Shown here one piece after another: positions 18,375 through 25,123 of a DNA stretch of 25,123 nt. The stretch is taken from assembly GCA_005884745.1 (NCBI GenBank), contig VAZU01000041.1:1-25123 (forward strand), read 5' to 3'. Source of the stretch: Alphaproteobacteria bacterium (lineage in GTDB: Bacteria; Pseudomonadota; Alphaproteobacteria; Rhizobiales; Xanthobacteraceae). Within the stretch, counting starts at the first letter, position 1. The number at the start of each line of letters is the position of its first letter. The position numbers and the translations under genes are program-made. The notes under the pieces are model-generated. The model made no database searches, was not told where the DNA came from, and was given only the letters and a program-made list of their open reading frames with translations.

Positions 18375-18400
18375 AACGTCGGAGCCGGCGGCTAGGTTCC
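18375..18400 (-). promoter_or_regulatory. EcfG-type promoter (perfect consensus) upstream of NepR-like gene
   Basis: On the minus strand GGAAC (18400-18396), 17 bases, then CGTT (18378-18375), an exact match to GGAAC-N16/17-CGTT. It points at the NepR-like gene starting at 18211, giving a leader of about 155 bases with no credible gene inside. Confidence 0.7.
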
Positions 18401-18468
18401 GGCCGCGCGGCTCGGCGGGCAAATCTCGCCGGCCATCGGCAACCGAATATTGCGCCGTGCGCGCAGGA

Positions 18469-18660
18469 TCAGGCGACCTGCTTGCGCCGGCTGGTGGACA
18501 GCCAGGCGTCCTGCCGGGTCCAGACGTGCTCCTGGCCGCAGACCGAGCATTGCGTGCGGCTGAGCACGTCCGGCAATTTCGCAAAGCTCGCCTCGTCCGT
18601 CTCGATGCCGGTGTAAATCTCTCGACGGGTCTCGGGACAAGCAATCATCACGGAAGCCAT
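18469..18660 (-). CDS. small Cys-containing protein, possible partial zinc ribbon
   Basis: A 63-residue protein with C8 (MIACPETRREIYTGIETD) and a CSVC pair at 38-41 followed by H45 (GQEHVW). The pattern of an N-terminal CP, a Thr-Gly-Ile-Glu-Thr segment and CxxCG..H-W is seen in short Rhizobiales hypotheticals, and the spacing suggests a small metal-binding fold. ATG at 18660 with GAGGG 5 bases upstream. Function unknown. Confidence 0.75.
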   Translation of the reverse strand: MASVMIACPETRREIYTGIETDEASFAKLPDVLSRTQCSVCGQEHVWTRQDAWLSTSRRKQVA

Positions 18661-18968
18661 CGCGACCCTCGTGCTTTGGTCTTTTTGACCTGCACCGGGC
18701 CGTAGAGGGGGAAATGGTCATTCGTGAGACAGTAGGGCTCACATGTCGGTGAAGATGAGTTGCACAGGCTGCCGGACAAGCATCGTTCAAACCCGCTCGC
18801 CCCGGCGAACAATCATTCCAAGGAAACCGGGCGCCGTAGATGCGCGCACTCCGATTTTCGCCTTCGGCGCGGCCGAATGCCGCAGCCGGCGGATCCCCAA
18901 TGGCCAAGCGCCGCCGCCGAGTGCCGGCGGCGCCGCTCGAGACGGACTGGCCTACCGCTACGACAGCG
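18661..18968. other. 308-base stretch without a supported gene
   Basis: Lies between the start of the 63-residue protein (18660) and the 3' end of the frameshifted secreted protein (18969). Plus-strand open frames here are Arg/Pro/Ser-rich and without ribosome sites. I see no repeat or RNA gene. Confidence 0.5.
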
Positions 18969-19174
18969 TCAGTCGCAGCGCTGGCTACGACGGACGATCA
19001 CCTCGCCGTCCCGGTGCTCGCGCACGGTCACCTCGCGGCAGCCGCCCCCGGCCCGACGCACAATTGGGCACCGGTCAGCACGATCGAACCATCCGGGCCG
19101 GCCGGTGAGCCGGCGAGTGCCGGAAGGCTCACGAGCGAGATCGCTGCGGCGAAAATCCAAGCGAAGATCTTCAT
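18969..19174 (-). pseudogene. small secreted protein gene with single-base frameshift
   Basis: From the ATG at 19174 (GGAGG 5 bases upstream) the frame gives a clean signal peptide, MKIFAWIFAAAISLVSLPAL cut after ALA, then GSPAGPDGSIVLTGAQLC and VGPGAAAAR before a stop at 19028. In the -1 frame the sequence continues, overlapping, as GGGCREVTVREHRDGEVIVR and RSQRCD, stopping at 18969. Adding one G to the G5 run (C5 at 19045-19049 on the plus strand) joins the two into a 68-residue exported protein with cysteines at 39, 46 and 67. The likely explanations are a recent loss, an assembly error in the homopolymer or, less likely, -1 frameshifting. An EcfG-like promoter lies upstream. Confidence 0.65.
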
Positions 19175-19203
19175 TCCTGCCTCCATGGTTGATCCAACGT
19201 TCA

Positions 19204-19229
19204 ACCGACAACGGGAGGAATCGGTTCCC
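19204..19229 (-). promoter_or_regulatory. EcfG-like promoter, one mismatch
   Basis: On the minus strand GGAAC (19229-19225), 17 bases, GGTT (19207-19204); only the first base of CGTT differs. The predicted start would be about 23 bases before the secreted-protein ATG at 19174, a sensible leader. Confidence 0.45.
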
Positions 19230-19816
19230 CGAACTTTGCGGCGGCGATATCCGGCATTTCCGGGATCGCGCCCTCGGGGCCCGCCGCAAATCTGCCATGT
19301 TGCCATTGCCAAGGACTGCGGGCCGTCGGCACCCTTTGAAACCATGTTGTCAAACACGCTGGAAATCATATCGGCGTTCACGCCCCCGGATTCCTGGCTC
19401 GCGACGGGCTCCTACGGCGGCGGGGATCTGCTGCTTGTTTGGCTCGGGTCGATCGATCGGCTATGCGGTCAATTCGCAATCGCGCTGCAACATGCCGAGC
19501 ACGAGCATCTTTTCTTGCTCGCCGCCTTGGTTGGTACGCTCACCCTGGTGTTTCCCACGCATCGTTGACGCCTGCTTGCCTTCGCATTGCTCCGGGGCCG
19601 GCGCGTGAGCGCGTGCCGCAGCGCAATCGTGAGACGATCGATCCACCGGAGCCGTTTCCGGGCCGGAACCTTCCTGAGCCTGTCGCATTAGCCTGCGGTA
19701 AGGTGGCAGCCTCTGATGCCAATCGGTCAAACGGCGTCATGCGGTCCCCGTCAGCCTGTGCACGACGGCCTTCCGCCTGACCAGCGGCTCTCCAGAGTGC
19801 CGAAGCGCTGAGAAAG

Positions 19817-19845
19817 AGGGGCCGGGCCTACGGGTGCCGGCCCTT
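19817..19845 (+). terminator. hairpin followed by short T run
   Basis: GGGCCGG (19819-19825) pairs with CCGGCCC (19837-19843) around an 11-base loop, extended by G-T and A-T pairs to 19817/19845 and followed by TTTAT. It resembles an intrinsic terminator on the plus strand, but no convincing gene ends upstream, so it might end an unannotated short RNA. Confidence 0.35.
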
Positions 19846-20048
19846 TATCCAAACGGGCGAGAGAAGCCGAATTCGTCATGACAGGGGCAGCGGCAATCGC
19901 GGCCCCGACGGCGAAACCGCAGATCGGTTAACCCAACCTATGATCCCGGCTTGCGCCGATCCTGATTGAATCCTGTCATTGCTGCCGATACGCTCGCCGT
20001 CGAGGCGTGGCTGATCCGGCGGGATTGGAAACAGGATCGGTTCAAGAA

Positions 20049-20351
20049 ATGGGTGAGCCGAGCGACGAGCATCGCTGGCACGAGGCGCTCGAGCGGCTGG
20101 GGCCCGAAATCGCGCGCGCCAAGCCCGAGCCCGAGAACGCCTCGAGCGGCATTCCGACGCCTGCGGCCGGCGACGCGGTTCCGCCGCCGGAACCTGTAGT
20201 CGACGCATTGGTGCACATCGAGGATCCCACCGGCGAAGCCGAGAGCTCGAGACTGCAGTCGCTCCGCTATTGGGCTGCGGTGGCCGGCGTCGCCGGCGTG
20301 ATCGCCGCGCTCACCGGCCTGCTGGCGCTGCTGCCGATGTCGATGCGCTGA
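20049..20351 (+). CDS. small tail-anchored membrane protein, function unknown
   Basis: A 100-residue protein. The first about 70 residues are acidic and Pro/Glu-rich (DEHRWHEALERLGPEIARAK and then PVVDALVHIEDPTGEAESS), followed by one C-terminal membrane helix at about 73-97 (AAVAGVAGVIAALTGLLALL). No known domain is recognised. The ATG at 20049 is preferred; a GTG at 20007 in the same frame would add 14 residues, and neither has a strong ribosome site. It converges on the membrane protein gene ending at 20403. Confidence 0.6.
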   Translation: MGEPSDEHRWHEALERLGPEIARAKPEPENASSGIPTPAAGDAVPPPEPVVDALVHIEDPTGEAESSRLQSLRYWAAVAGVAGVIAALTGLLALLPMSMR

Positions 20352-20402
20352 TCCGGCTTCCCGATCACGCAACGGTCGCGGCATGAGCCGCAGAGGACAG
20401 CG

Positions 20403-20981
20403 TCAATCTCGACGGAAGCTTTGGACGATGCGCTGGATCGAGCCGATTTCTTTCAGCCGAGGAATCGATGATATTTTTTCCTGGAGATGAAACATCGCCG
20501 CGCCCTGGACCAATAGCACGCTCGCAAGCCCAACAGCCGCGATCGCGCTGCCGGCAAGCCGGGTGCGGCGGCCCCATTTCGAATCCCGCCCCCAGATCAC
20601 GTCTGCGATCGCGCGCACCGCAACGGCGCACAGCAATGCGGCAGCGGCCGCAATTCCGATGCGGAGCCAAAGCTCCGGGACTTGTTGCTCAATCAAAGCC
20701 GCGTCGACCGTCCAGGCTGCGGCTGCGGCGCCGGCCACACCGAGGATGAGGCCGAGGCTGCCGAACCGCCGCAGTCGTTCCGCGGCATGAACGCCCAGAT
20801 AGCGCCAGAGCCATTTGCGCACGATGAACATCGAAGCCGTGACGGTGAGGCCGCTCAGGGCCATCGCGGTTCCGGCCAGCACCATGGTCTTCGAGGCCGC
20901 GACCAGTGGCCCCATGGTGCAAGGCTCGCCCTGAACGGCGTCCCAGAGGACGCCTGCGGCGGCTGTCAGGAATCGGTGCAA
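20403..20981 (-). CDS. multi-pass membrane protein, function unknown
   Basis: A 192-residue protein with four likely membrane helices at about 33-54, 73-92, 105-127 and 142-163, and a basic cytoplasmic tail ending QRIVQSFRRD. A TTG start at 20981 is supported by GGGAGGAG just upstream, one of the best ribosome sites in the window. No transporter or enzyme motif is recognised. Convergent with the tail-anchored protein gene, 51 bases apart. Confidence 0.7.
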   Translation of the reverse strand: MHRFLTAAAGVLWDAVQGEPCTMGPLVAASKTMVLAGTAMALSGLTVTASMFIVRKWLWRYLGVHAAERLRRFGSLGLILGVAGAAAAAWTVDAALIEQQVPELWLRIGIAAAAALLCAVAVRAIADVIWGRDSKWGRRTRLAGSAIAAVGLASVLLVQGAAMFHLQEKISSIPRLKEIGSIQRIVQSFRRD

Positions 20982-21204
20982 CGGCTCCTCCCGTTTCGCA
21001 GGGGCCTATCCTACCGGGGCCGTTCGCCTTGCGCTGTTACAATTCTGCAACGGTCGGAAAGAATCGGGCCCACTGTCCACAGGCCGGATGCCGCGGCGCC
21101 GCACCGACACCGAAACCCCACATTTGCGTCGCTCCTGCCGGCCAATTCCTTGACCGTGAGATGGTGATATCCTGCGCACGGCAATCGGAGGGTAAAGCAG
21201 GGAT

Positions 21205-21909
21205 ATGGGCGAGCAATCCCCGAGCCTACAGGTGCCGGAAGCCGAGGGGGGCGCATTGCCGGCTCCCGACATCGGGCGGCCCTGGCTCTCCGGCGATTGG
21301 GCCAAGTGGCTCACTGCCGCCGTCCTGTTGTTCGTCGTGGCCGGCGGCTATTGGGCTTTTTCGCAGAACCATCGGGCCAAGCTGGAACAGGCGCGTGCGC
21401 TCGCCGAGACCAAGCGGCAGATGTCCGAGGGCGAAGCGAAAGCGGGTGCCAGGCAGCGCGCGGCCGAGCGCGCCGAGCCGGTCCCCAAGCGGACCGAGCC
21501 GGGGGTGCAGGCCGCGGCCGTGCCGACCGAGCCGCCGCGCCCGCTCGCCAATGCGCCGTCCGCGGCGGGCGCCGCCCCCGACGGGCTCTACGCGGGACCG
21601 ATCTGCTACGGCCCGGCCGCGCGCGATCCGCCGCGCTGCTTTCGGGCGCAGGCCACGATCAGCCGGGGCAGGATCGCCGGCCAATGGCCCGGCCGCGATC
21701 CGGGCGTGACCATGTTCATGGCGGGCGAGGTCTCCGCCTCGGGCGAAGCGAAAATCCGCATGCACGCCGAGAAGCCCGACGGCACCCGCACCGTGGCGGT
21801 CGATCTGGCGGGGACGCTCAAGGACGGCCGGCTCGACGCCACCGGCAGTTTCCGCAACGGCCGCACCGCCACGCTCAACTGGCGCAAGAGCGCGACAGGG
21901 TCGCGCTGA
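21205..21909 (+). CDS. membrane-anchored protein with a periplasmic C-terminal domain, function unknown
   Basis: A 234-residue protein. It has an N-terminal cytoplasmic segment, one membrane helix (about 34-52), a charged helical stretch (55-92), a Pro/Ala linker (93-125) and a compact C-terminal domain (126-228). That domain begins DGLYAGPICYGPAARDPPRC, with cysteines at 134 and 145 that may pair, and continues as a beta-rich repeat (AQATISRGRIAGQWPGRDPG, AGTLKDGRLDATGSFRNGR). The same kind of domain is found at the C-end of some Rhizobiales hypotheticals. ATG at 21205; upstream purine-rich AGGGA is very close, so the start could be slightly different. Function unknown. Confidence 0.75.
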   Translation: MGEQSPSLQVPEAEGGALPAPDIGRPWLSGDWAKWLTAAVLLFVVAGGYWAFSQNHRAKLEQARALAETKRQMSEGEAKAGARQRAAERAEPVPKRTEPGVQAAAVPTEPPRPLANAPSAAGAAPDGLYAGPICYGPAARDPPRCFRAQATISRGRIAGQWPGRDPGVTMFMAGEVSASGEAKIRMHAEKPDGTRTVAVDLAGTLKDGRLDATGSFRNGRTATLNWRKSATGSR

Positions 21910-22017
21910 GGTCGACCGGTCCAGCCAGGATCGTCGTTACCATGCTGGCTCCGCCTCTGCAGGCACCGTGCAACCCATGCTAGGTTGAGCAAACGCCGAT
22001 CCGACGGGAGTCAAACG

Positions 22018-22230
22018 ATGCTGCGGTACGCTTGTGTGCTCGGGGTATTGGCAACGTCGCTGGCGAACACCCCGGTTTTCGCGATCACCAAACAGCAGAA
22101 GCTGGAGACCTGCACGTTCGGGGCCGACGATCAGAAGCTGACCGGCCAGGCGCGCAAGACATTCATGACGAGGTGCATGGCGAACGAGGACCGGCCTGCC
22201 GCGCCGACCGCTCCGCAGCAGCCGAAATGA
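22018..22230 (+). CDS. PsiF-repeat periplasmic protein
   Basis: A 70-residue exported protein. The signal peptide runs to about VFA (residue 22), then a single PsiF repeat: TKQQKLETCTFGADDQKLTG and ARKTFMTRCM, with the conserved cysteine pair C32 and C53, followed by a Pro-rich tail. In Escherichia coli psiF is phosphate-starvation induced and carries two repeats; its function is unknown. I chose the ATG at 22018 because GGGAG lies 7 bases upstream; a longer frame from 21985 lacks this. No Pho box is obvious. Confidence 0.85.
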   Translation: MLRYACVLGVLATSLANTPVFAITKQQKLETCTFGADDQKLTGQARKTFMTRCMANEDRPAAPTAPQQPK

Positions 22231-22391
22231 AGCTCGATGATGGCCCGGGGGGCCGAGCTGCGGATGGTCACGGCCACAAACGCATTGTGGCGCGGCATGG
22301 ACCAATCTGCGGCACGATCGTACCATTCACTTCGCCCGATCACCGCACTCCGGCCTACCTCGCGCCACGATAGGCCGAAACTATCCGCGCC

Positions 22392-24753
22392 ATGTGGCGG
22401 TGCGTACGTTGTCGCCGATGGCTGATCGCTCGGTGCATCGGCCTCGGTCTTGCCGTGCTCTATGCGGCATGCATGCCGATATTGGCAGAGGCGCAGCCCG
22501 CAGGCCCGGCGTCGTCCATCGTCGTGCAGGGCAACCGCCGCGTGGAAAGCGAGAGCTGCGATCGATGCCGGCCTGAAGGCGCTCTATGCCACCGGACTGT
22601 TCCAGGACATCAAGCTCGAGCAGAACGGCAGCCGCCTTTTGATCCTCGTCGTCGAAGCCCCGGTGATCAACCGCGTGGCATTCGAAGGCAACCGGCACGT
22701 CAAGGACGAGCAGCTCACCGGCGAAGTGCAATCGAAGCCGCGCGGCCCGCTGTCCCGCCCGATGCTGCAGGCGGACGTCGAGCGGATCATCGATGTCTAT
22801 CATCGTGCCGGCCGCTACGACGTGCGCGCCGAGCCGAAGCTCGTCGAGCTCCCGAACAATCGGGTCGACCTGGTGTTCGAGATCGTCGAGGGGCAAAAGA
22901 CCACGGTGCGGCAGATTCGCTTCGTCGGCAATCGCGCCTTCGGCAAGTCGCAGCTCAAGAACGTCATCAAGACGAGCGAGAGCAATCTTCTCAGCTTCCT
23001 CAAGAGCAGCGACGTTTACGATCCGGACCGCGTTGAGGCCGACCGCGACCTGTTGCGCCGATTTTATCTGAGCAAGGGCTATGCCGACGTTCAGATCGTG
23101 GGCGCCGCCGCCGAATATGATCCGGCCCGGAAGGGGTTCGTGATCACGTTCACGATCGACGAGGGCGATCTATACCGCTTCGGCACCTTGGACATCGTTT
23201 CAAACGTCAAGGAGGTGAGTGCCGATACGCTGCGAGCGATGTTGATCGCCAAAGCCGGCGGGCTCTACAACGCCGAAGCCATCGAGAAGACCGGCGAGAA
23301 CATGACGATCAGCCTGTCCAAGCGCGGCTATCCGTTTGCGCAGGTCCGCCCGCGCGGCGATCGCGACCGCGCCAGGCGTGTCGTCGCCGTGACCTTCGTG
23401 GTCGACGAGGGATCGCGGGCCTACATCGAGCGCATCAACATTCATGGCAATACCCGGACGCGCGACTACGTGATCCGCCGCGAGTTCGAGATCGGGGAAG
23501 GCGACGCCTACAACAAGCTGCTGCTCGACCGCGCGGAGCGGCGACTGAAGAACCTCGGTTACTTCAAGAGCGTGAAGATCACCACGGAGCCCGGGTCGGC
23601 GCCGGACCGCGTCGTGGTCAACGTCGCGGTCGAGGACCAGCAGACCGGCGACTTTAGCGTTTCGGGCGGCTACTCGACCGCGCAGGGCTGGCTCGCGGAG
23701 GTCAGCGTCGGCGAGCGCAATCTGTTCGGCGGCGGCGCGGCCGCCAAGGCCAGCGTGACCTACGGCCAATATTCTCGCGGATTTTCGCTTGCCTATTCCG
23801 AGCCGTATTTTCTCGGCTACGGCGTCGCTCCGGGGATCGAGATCTTCGCCCGGCAGAACCTGCAGAGCCCGTATCAGTCGTACGGCATAGAGACCTACGG
23901 CGCCACGGTTCATTTGGGCGTGCCGATCGACGAGAATTGGAGCGCGCAATTGCGCTACAGCATCTTCCGCCAGCAGATCACGGTCGCTTCGACGCTGATG
24001 AGCTGCAATCTCGACGTTTCGACCGGCGGCCCGGCGAATTTCCCCGGCTGCGAAACGGGCGGCCAGGCATCCGGGGCGATCAAGCAGGCGGCGCTGGCGG
24101 GACCGCAATGGGTGTCGCAGCCGGGCTATTCGCTGACCTACAGCACGCTCGACAACAACCGCAATCCCACCAGCGGCGTGTACGCCAAGTTCAACCAGGA
24201 CATCGCCGGGCTCGGGGGCGACGAGAATTTCATCAAGACGACCACGGACGCGCGCTATTACTACAACGTGTTCGGCGACGTCGTCGCGGTGGGCCGCGTC
24301 CAGGCCGGCAACGTGACGGGGTTCGGCGGCCAGAGCGTGCCGATCTTCCAGGCATTCTTCGGCGGGCCGTGGCTGGTGCGCGGCTTTGCCCCCAACGGCT
24401 TCGGCCCGCGGGATCTCACCGCGGGAACCAGCAACGACAACGTCGGCGGCTCGAGTTTCGCGGGCGCGACCGCCGAGCTGCAATCGCCGGTCCCCGGCAT
24501 TCCCAAGGATGCGGGCCTCAGACCGACGACCTTTGCGCCGCCGATTTTTCCGAGCAGCCTGTGCGGCCAGGGCGGCAACCCGAGCAACTGCAACGGGCCG
24601 GCGGATTCCACCAAGCCGCGCGTCGCCGCCGGCGCCGGCCTGATCTGGGATTCGCCGTTCGGAGCGCTCCGCGTCGATTACGCGGTGCCGCTGGTCAAGC
24701 AGAGCTACGACGTGACCCAACGCTTCCGCTTCAGCGCCGGCCCGGGGTTTTGA
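22392..24753 (+). pseudogene. bamA: orphan BamA-like Omp85 gene, frameshifted in POTRA 1
   Basis: BamA inserts outer-membrane beta-barrels. The start at 22392 gives a signal peptide ending near AEAQPAG and the first strand of POTRA 1, SSIVVQGNRRVESE. At about 22545-22557 the sequence jumps frame to AAIDAGLKALYATGLFQDI. By comparison with the family about 15-20 residues of POTRA 1 are missing, so a deletion not divisible by three has occurred. Everything after is intact: POTRA 2-5, then the 16-strand barrel with WLVRGFAPNGFG (the VRGF lock motif) and a terminal Phe (RFRFSAGPGF). An ATG at 22450 opens the downstream frame but lacks a signal peptide. The usual neighbours rseP, lpxD and fabZ are absent, so this is a second copy; extracellular loops carry two Cys pairs. 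Confidence 0.8.
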
Positions 24754-25008
24754 GGATTTTGTCTGGCGCTCCCTAGTGGACAGTGAGACGGCTTTGACGC
24801 GGAAGCTCACCGCTCCAGGCAGTCTCCTGCCCTTGCTTGGGCTAAGCCGCCATCTCATTCGATCGCCTGTACGGGAATATCGCCGGTTAGGGCGCGTCGT
24901 GCCGGTAGCCGCCCGCGCCTTGGGGTTGTTCCAAGGAAACCAGAAAGGCGCTATTGTTCACGCCAGTTTCGGGGGCCATCCGGGAATTGTCGGCCAAGGA
25001 GGCCTGCC

Positions 25009-25123
25009 ATGTCGATGAACCAGCCCGACATCGAGCAACTTCAGCGTGCAGTGGCGACATCGCTGCACGAGCATTGGGTGCTGTTTCTGATCGAGGGGAT
25101 CATTCTCGTCATCCTCGGTCTGG
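25009..25123 (+). CDS. HdeD/DUF308 family membrane protein, N-terminal part
   Basis: Runs off the window end; the first 38 codons are visible. ATG at 25009 with AAGGAGG (24996-25002) six bases upstream. The sequence MSMNQPDIEQLQRAVATSLH followed by EHWVLFLIEGIILVILGL is the start of the HdeD family: a short amphipathic lead and the first of six membrane helices. HdeD-type proteins are linked to acid or general stress in some bacteria. No EcfG consensus was found upstream. Confidence 0.8.
   Translation, partial: MSMNQPDIEQLQRAVATSLHEHWVLFLIEGIILVILGL

Larger units (their letters stand above)
19175..20048. other. gene-poor stretch of about 870 bases
   Basis: Contains the EcfG-like motif at 19204-19229 and a hairpin at 19817-19845. 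The only vaguely protein-like frame is 19344-19568 on the plus strand (74 codons with a hydrophobic end, HLFLLAALVGTLTLVF), but it has no ribosome site and a lower third-position GC than real genes here. An 8-base palindrome GGTTAACC lies at 19926-19933. No tRNA or mobile element is recognised. Confidence 0.5.

Noticed and set aside
19344..19568. 74-codon plus-strand frame with a hydrophobic C-terminus
   Set aside because: No ribosome site and a relaxed third-position GC compared with neighbours; not enough to call a gene.
18743..19608. Overlapping plus-strand open frames through the gene-poor region
   Set aside because: Arg/Pro/Ser-rich, no ribosome site, and antisense to the secreted-protein gene whose start and signal peptide are well supported.
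23200..24858. Long minus-strand open frame opposite the BamA-like barrel
   Set aside because: Complement of a clearly conserved Omp85 sequence; Arg/Ala/Val-rich with no recognisable motif.
24776..25018. 80-codon plus-strand frame before the HdeD-like gene
   Set aside because: No family resemblance, no ribosome site, and it overlaps the better-supported start at 25009 with its AAGGAGG.

Overview
The window is high-GC DNA from an alphaproteobacterium, most likely order Hyphomicrobiales (Rhizobiales), near the Bradyrhizobium/Xanthobacteraceae group. The reasons are a CtrA response regulator, the ChpT phosphotransferase, an EipA (DUF1134) envelope protein, a fused siroheme synthase, a NepR-like protein and promoters of the alphaproteobacterial general stress response. 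This placement is inferred from gene content, not from a marker-gene tree.

Layout. At the left (1-1852) are a small membrane protein behind a perfect EcfG-type promoter (GGAAC-N16-CGTT) and a convergent ECF sigma/anti-sigma pair. After a heptamer-repeat spacer comes fliJ (2094-2501), which diverges from ctrA (2985-3686). The ctrA control region holds likely CtrA boxes and several GANTC sites. A chemotaxis operon on the minus strand, cheA-cheW-cheY-cheB-cheR (9419 down to 3795), follows, with chpT just upstream of cheA (9643-10275). The chemotaxis operon is therefore bracketed by two members of the CckA-ChpT-CtrA cell-cycle phosphorelay. CheA is a hybrid with two CheW-like domains and a C-terminal receiver.

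From 10.4 to 16.7 kb lie a cysQ-type phosphatase, eipA, a membrane-anchored coiled-coil protein, cysG, a dienelactone hydrolase-family protein, a small lipoprotein and a DUF1328 membrane protein. A second dienelactone hydrolase-like gene follows at 16885-17667.

The 17.7-20.0 kb stretch is gene-poor and looks like a small general-stress cluster. It contains a 27-codon membrane peptide gene, an orphan NepR-like gene behind a perfect EcfG promoter on the correct strand, a small Cys-containing protein, and a secreted small protein broken by a one-base frameshift in a G5 run. No ecfG or phyR is visible in the window.

The right end has three uncharacterised membrane or secreted proteins, a PsiF-repeat protein, an orphan BamA-like Omp85 gene and the start of an HdeD/DUF308 membrane protein. 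The BamA-like gene is frameshifted by an apparent deletion in its first POTRA domain. No tRNA, rRNA, insertion sequence or CRISPR array was recognised.
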